A stretch of DNA of 6,819 nt from JBDTSW01 sp039930945 (GTDB taxonomy: Bacteria > Actinomycetota > Thermoleophilia > Solirubrobacterales > 70-9), in contig JBDTSW010000108.1 of the NCBI GenBank assembly GCA_039930945.1, positions 1 through 6,819 on the forward strand. Reading direction: 5' to 3'. Each line of letters opens with the position of its first letter. Position 1 is the first letter of the stretch. Positions 4,966 through 6,819 of this stretch are shown piece after piece. Under the pieces are notes generated by a model. It did not search any database. It was not told the origin of the DNA and was given only the letters and a program-made list of their open reading frames with translations. Made by a program: the position numbers and the translations under genes.

Positions 4966-6360
4966 GTGGCTGACACGCGGCTAGCCGACCGCCACCTCGC
5001 TGAACTTCACGAGCTCGCCGCCGAGGCGGGCGTCGAGGGCTATCGCAAACTCGGCCGCGACGATCTCATCCGCGCGATCGAGGATGCCGGCGACGGCGCA
5101 CCGAGCCAGGAGCCCAAGCCGAAGCGCGAGGAGCGCCCGGAGCGCGGGCGGGGGCGCCCGCGCGGCAGGGGTGGCCGCGGCAGGGGACGCCGCGAGCGCG
5201 AGCGCCTGCCCTCCAGCGACGACGACGAGGGCGAGGTCGTGGTCGAGGGCGCCGTGGTCGACGACGAGGCCCCGGGGGCGCTCGAGGTCGACGCGGATGG
5301 GCCCCGCGACGCCGACGAGCCCACCGAGGAGGTCTCGGGGACCCTGGACATACTTCCGCAGCGCTACGGCTTCCTGCGCATGCGCGGCCTCGAGTCGGAC
5401 CCCGCCGACGTCTACATCTCCGCCTCGCAGATCCGCCGCTGCGAGTTGCGCCCGGGCGACGAGGTCGCGGGCCCCGCGCGCGAGCCTGGCCGCGGCGAGC
5501 GCCACCGCGCGCTCGTCCACGTCGACTCGGTCAACGGCACCGAGCCGCAGACCGCCGAGCGCCCCGACTTCGACTCGCTGCCGCCGATCCCGCCCGAGCG
5601 TCGGATCCCGCTCGACATCGACCGGGCCGACGTCCTCGCCCGCTCGATCGATCTGCTGGCGCCGCTGGCGCTGGGCCAGCGCATGCTCGTGCGAGCGGCC
5701 CCCCGCTCTGGCCGGACGACGCTGCTGCGCTCGATCGCGGCCGGGTTCGAGGCCGCTGAGGGGATCGAGCTGATCGTGCTCTTGATCGACGAGCGGCCGG
5801 AGGAGGCGACCGCCTGGCGCCAGGCCTCGCCCGGCGCCCGCTTCGCGATCGCCACGGCCGAGATGCCGCCGGCCGATCAGGTGCGCCTGGCCGAGATGGC
5901 GCTCCAGCGCGCCCGCCGGGCCGCCGAGACCGGGGGCGACGTGGCCCTGGTCGTCGACTCGCTCTCGCGCCTCGCCTACGCCGACGGCGGGGTGGACGCG
6001 GTCAAGCTGCTGTTCGGCTCCGGCCGCAACCTCGCCGGTGGAGGCTCGCTCACCGTCGTCGCGACGACGCTGGCCGACACCGACGACGAGGGCGAGGCCG
6101 ATCGCGCGGTGGCCACCACCGAGAGCGCCCTGGTGACACTTGACCCCGACCTCGCGGTCGACGGGGTGCACCCGGCGATCGTCGCCGGGGAGTGCCGCAT
6201 CTCCAACGAGGACGAGCTGCGCGAGCCCGACGAGCTCGCCGCCGTACGCAAGCTGCGGGCAGCGCTCAGGGACCTGGAACCGGCCGAGGCCGCCGCCTAC
6301 CTGCGCGAGCGGATCGAGGGCACGCCCTCCAACGCCGAGCTGCTGTCCGGGCTCGACTAG
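4966..6360 (+). CDS. rho: Transcription termination factor Rho homologue with altered ATPase and RNA loops
   Basis: This 464-residue protein has the full Rho layout: a SAP-like Rho-N segment (about 4-41), an Arg/Gly-rich stretch (55-82), an acidic linker (84-122), a cold-shock-type RNA-binding domain (124-192, with YGFLR at 134-138 and DVYISASQIRR), and a RecA-type ATPase (about 215-450). Rho loads on nascent RNA and, as an ATP-driven hexamer, ends transcription. The catalytic Glu region LLIDERPEE (272-280, E276), Walker B VVDSLSRLA (329-337, D331) and an arginine matching the E. coli R366 finger (R431) are kept. The P-loop reads APRSGRTT (245-252), so R250 replaces the lysine equivalent to E. 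coli K184. The segment after Walker B is 18 residues from Y338 to N355 against about 35 in E. coli, losing most of the Q-loop. The R-loop FKGTGN is replaced by VATTES (382-387). It may be a diverged sole Rho or a paralogue with reduced or changed activity. GTG 4966 is chosen because Rho-N begins directly after it. Confidence 0.88.
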   Translation: MADTRLADRHLAELHELAAEAGVEGYRKLGRDDLIRAIEDAGDGAPSQEPKPKREERPERGRGRPRGRGGRGRGRRERERLPSSDDDEGEVVVEGAVVDDEAPGALEVDADGPRDADEPTEEVSGTLDILPQRYGFLRMRGLESDPADVYISASQIRRCELRPGDEVAGPAREPGRGERHRALVHVDSVNGTEPQTAERPDFDSLPPIPPERRIPLDIDRADVLARSIDLLAPLALGQRMLVRAAPRSGRTTLLRSIAAGFEAAEGIELIVLLIDERPEEATAWRQASPGARFAIATAEMPPADQVRLAEMALQRARRAAETGGDVALVVDSLSRLAYADGGVDAVKLLFGSGRNLAGGGSLTVVATTLADTDDEGEADRAVATTESALVTLDPDLAVDGVHPAIVAGECRISNEDELREPDELAAVRKLRAALRDLEPAEAAAYLRERIEGTPSNAELLSGLD

Positions 6361-6410
6361 CGCCGGAGCCGCTCTAGGAGCGGTAGGCGAGACGAGCCCA
6401 GGAGGGCTCG
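6349..6410 (+). terminator. Cluster of GC-rich inverted repeats at a convergent gene end
   Basis: Two perfect hairpins lie just past the rho stop: CCGCTC-TAG-GAGCGG (6369-6383, 6 bp, 3-base loop) and CGAGCCC-AGGA-GGGCTCG (6393-6410, 7 bp, 4-base loop). A third GGGCTCG copy at 6349-6355, inside the end of rho, could pair with 6393-6399 instead and enclose the first hairpin. Only 13 bases separate the two convergent stop codons, and the first hairpin spans the stop of the opposite gene. A bidirectional transcription end is plausible, but neither strand has a following T-run. Confidence 0.45.
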
Positions 6411-6819
6411 CGGGAGAGCTCGATCGGCTCGGCGTCGCCCCCCTCGGCCTGGAGGTAGCCGAAGGTGCTCGTGTCCTGGTCGAAGAAGACGTCGAGCTCG
6501 CCCTCCTTGACGCGCTGGTCGAGCCAGGCGCCGCGGAAGACCAGCCGCCTGATCCAGTGGACCAGGCTGCGGTTGGCCGGGCCCACCAGCTCGGTCCAGT
6601 GCTCGACGATGTGCTCGCCGAGCGTTGAGGAGGGCTCGAGGATCTCGCCGTTGACCGCCAGGTCGAGCAGATCCTGGATCTCCTCGGCGGCCCGCCCCTG
6701 CGAGACGAAGTCCAGCTTCACGGCCGCCTGCTCCACCCGCTGGGCGAAGTCCTGCTCGTTGAAGGAGAAGCGGAGCTCCCCGTATTCGAGCACGTAGTCG
6801 GAGCCCGACTCGTAATTGC
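6374..6819 (-). CDS. Unrecognised protein, 5' end outside the window
   Basis: The frame runs from the right edge to a TAG at 6374-6376 and gives at least 147 residues. I do not recognise the family. An internal GTG at 6793 could start a 139-residue product. However, the frame stays open through Asn-Tyr-Glu-Ser-Gly-Ser-Asp-Tyr to the window end and no ribosome-binding site precedes that GTG, so the true start is probably beyond the edge. The protein looks soluble and acidic, with no signal peptide or membrane helix in view. It alternates likely helices (FAQRVEQAAVKLDFV; AAEEIQDLLDLAVNGEIL; LGEHIVEHWTEL; LVHWIRRLVF) with an acidic segment EGELDVFFDQDTSTFGYL and an EPSWARLAYRS end. Codon use is G/C-rich in third positions like its neighbours, which supports real coding. 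It converges on rho and is probably regulated separately. Confidence 0.7.
   Translation of the reverse strand, partial: NYESGSDYVLEYGELRFSFNEQDFAQRVEQAAVKLDFVSQGRAAEEIQDLLDLAVNGEILEPSSTLGEHIVEHWTELVGPANRSLVHWIRRLVFRGAWLDQRVKEGELDVFFDQDTSTFGYLQAEGGDAEPIELSREPSWARLAYRS

Noticed and set aside
5128..5210. Possible nucleotide repeat array in the Arg/Gly-rich part of rho
   Set aside because: The repeated cgcgg/ggccgc-like units follow from Arg and Gly codons in an intact frame and show no regular period.
4981..6171. A 396-codon minus-strand open frame opposite rho
   Set aside because: It mirrors the rho gene almost exactly and has no recognisable domain; the Rho motifs on the plus strand are decisive.
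6791..6793. GTG at 6793 as the definite start of the convergent gene
   Set aside because: There is no ribosome-binding site before it and the frame stays open to the window edge, so the gene is better treated as 5'-partial.

Overview
The window is about 70% G+C by eye and densely coded. It carries a row of same-strand genes, five complete and one represented only by its tail, and one convergent gene that runs off the right edge. Protein family content, TAnnnT-type promoter boxes placed right at start codons, and a transaldolase-rho neighbourhood point to a high-GC actinobacterium. A deep-branching group such as Thermoleophilia/Solirubrobacterales is my best guess from resemblance, not a proven placement. 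There is no gene-free stretch longer than 300 bases; the longest gap is 88 bases (2435-2522). I see no rRNA, tRNA, CRISPR array or insertion sequence.

Left part (1-2434): the last codons of an unidentified gene overlap, as TAATG, the start of a large membrane protein. That protein joins an ECF-transporter S-component-like membrane domain to an extracytoplasmic alpha/alpha-toroid of prenyltransferase/squalene-oxidase-type repeats, followed by an Ala/Gly/Pro-rich stalk and a C-terminal membrane anchor. It looks like a self-tethered vitamin capture and uptake protein, plausibly for cobalamin. A small YdjA-like nitroreductase follows, apparently from a leaderless promoter.

Middle part (2523-4941): an FAD-dependent glycerol-3-phosphate dehydrogenase (glpD) and a small transaldolase form a probable two-gene unit. 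It links glycerol oxidation to the triose-phosphate and pentose-phosphate pools.

Right part (4942-6819): a Rho transcription termination factor homologue has its own near-leaderless promoter. Its N-terminal, RNA-binding and ATPase domains are recognisable. However, the Walker A lysine is arginine, the Q-loop region is about 17 residues shorter than in E. coli Rho, and the R-loop motif is lost. This is the most unusual item in the window. Converging on it is an unrecognised protein gene, partial at its 5' end. A cluster of GC-rich inverted repeats lies across the two stop codons. All six stop codons of the identified genes are TAG; only the upstream fragment ends in TAA.
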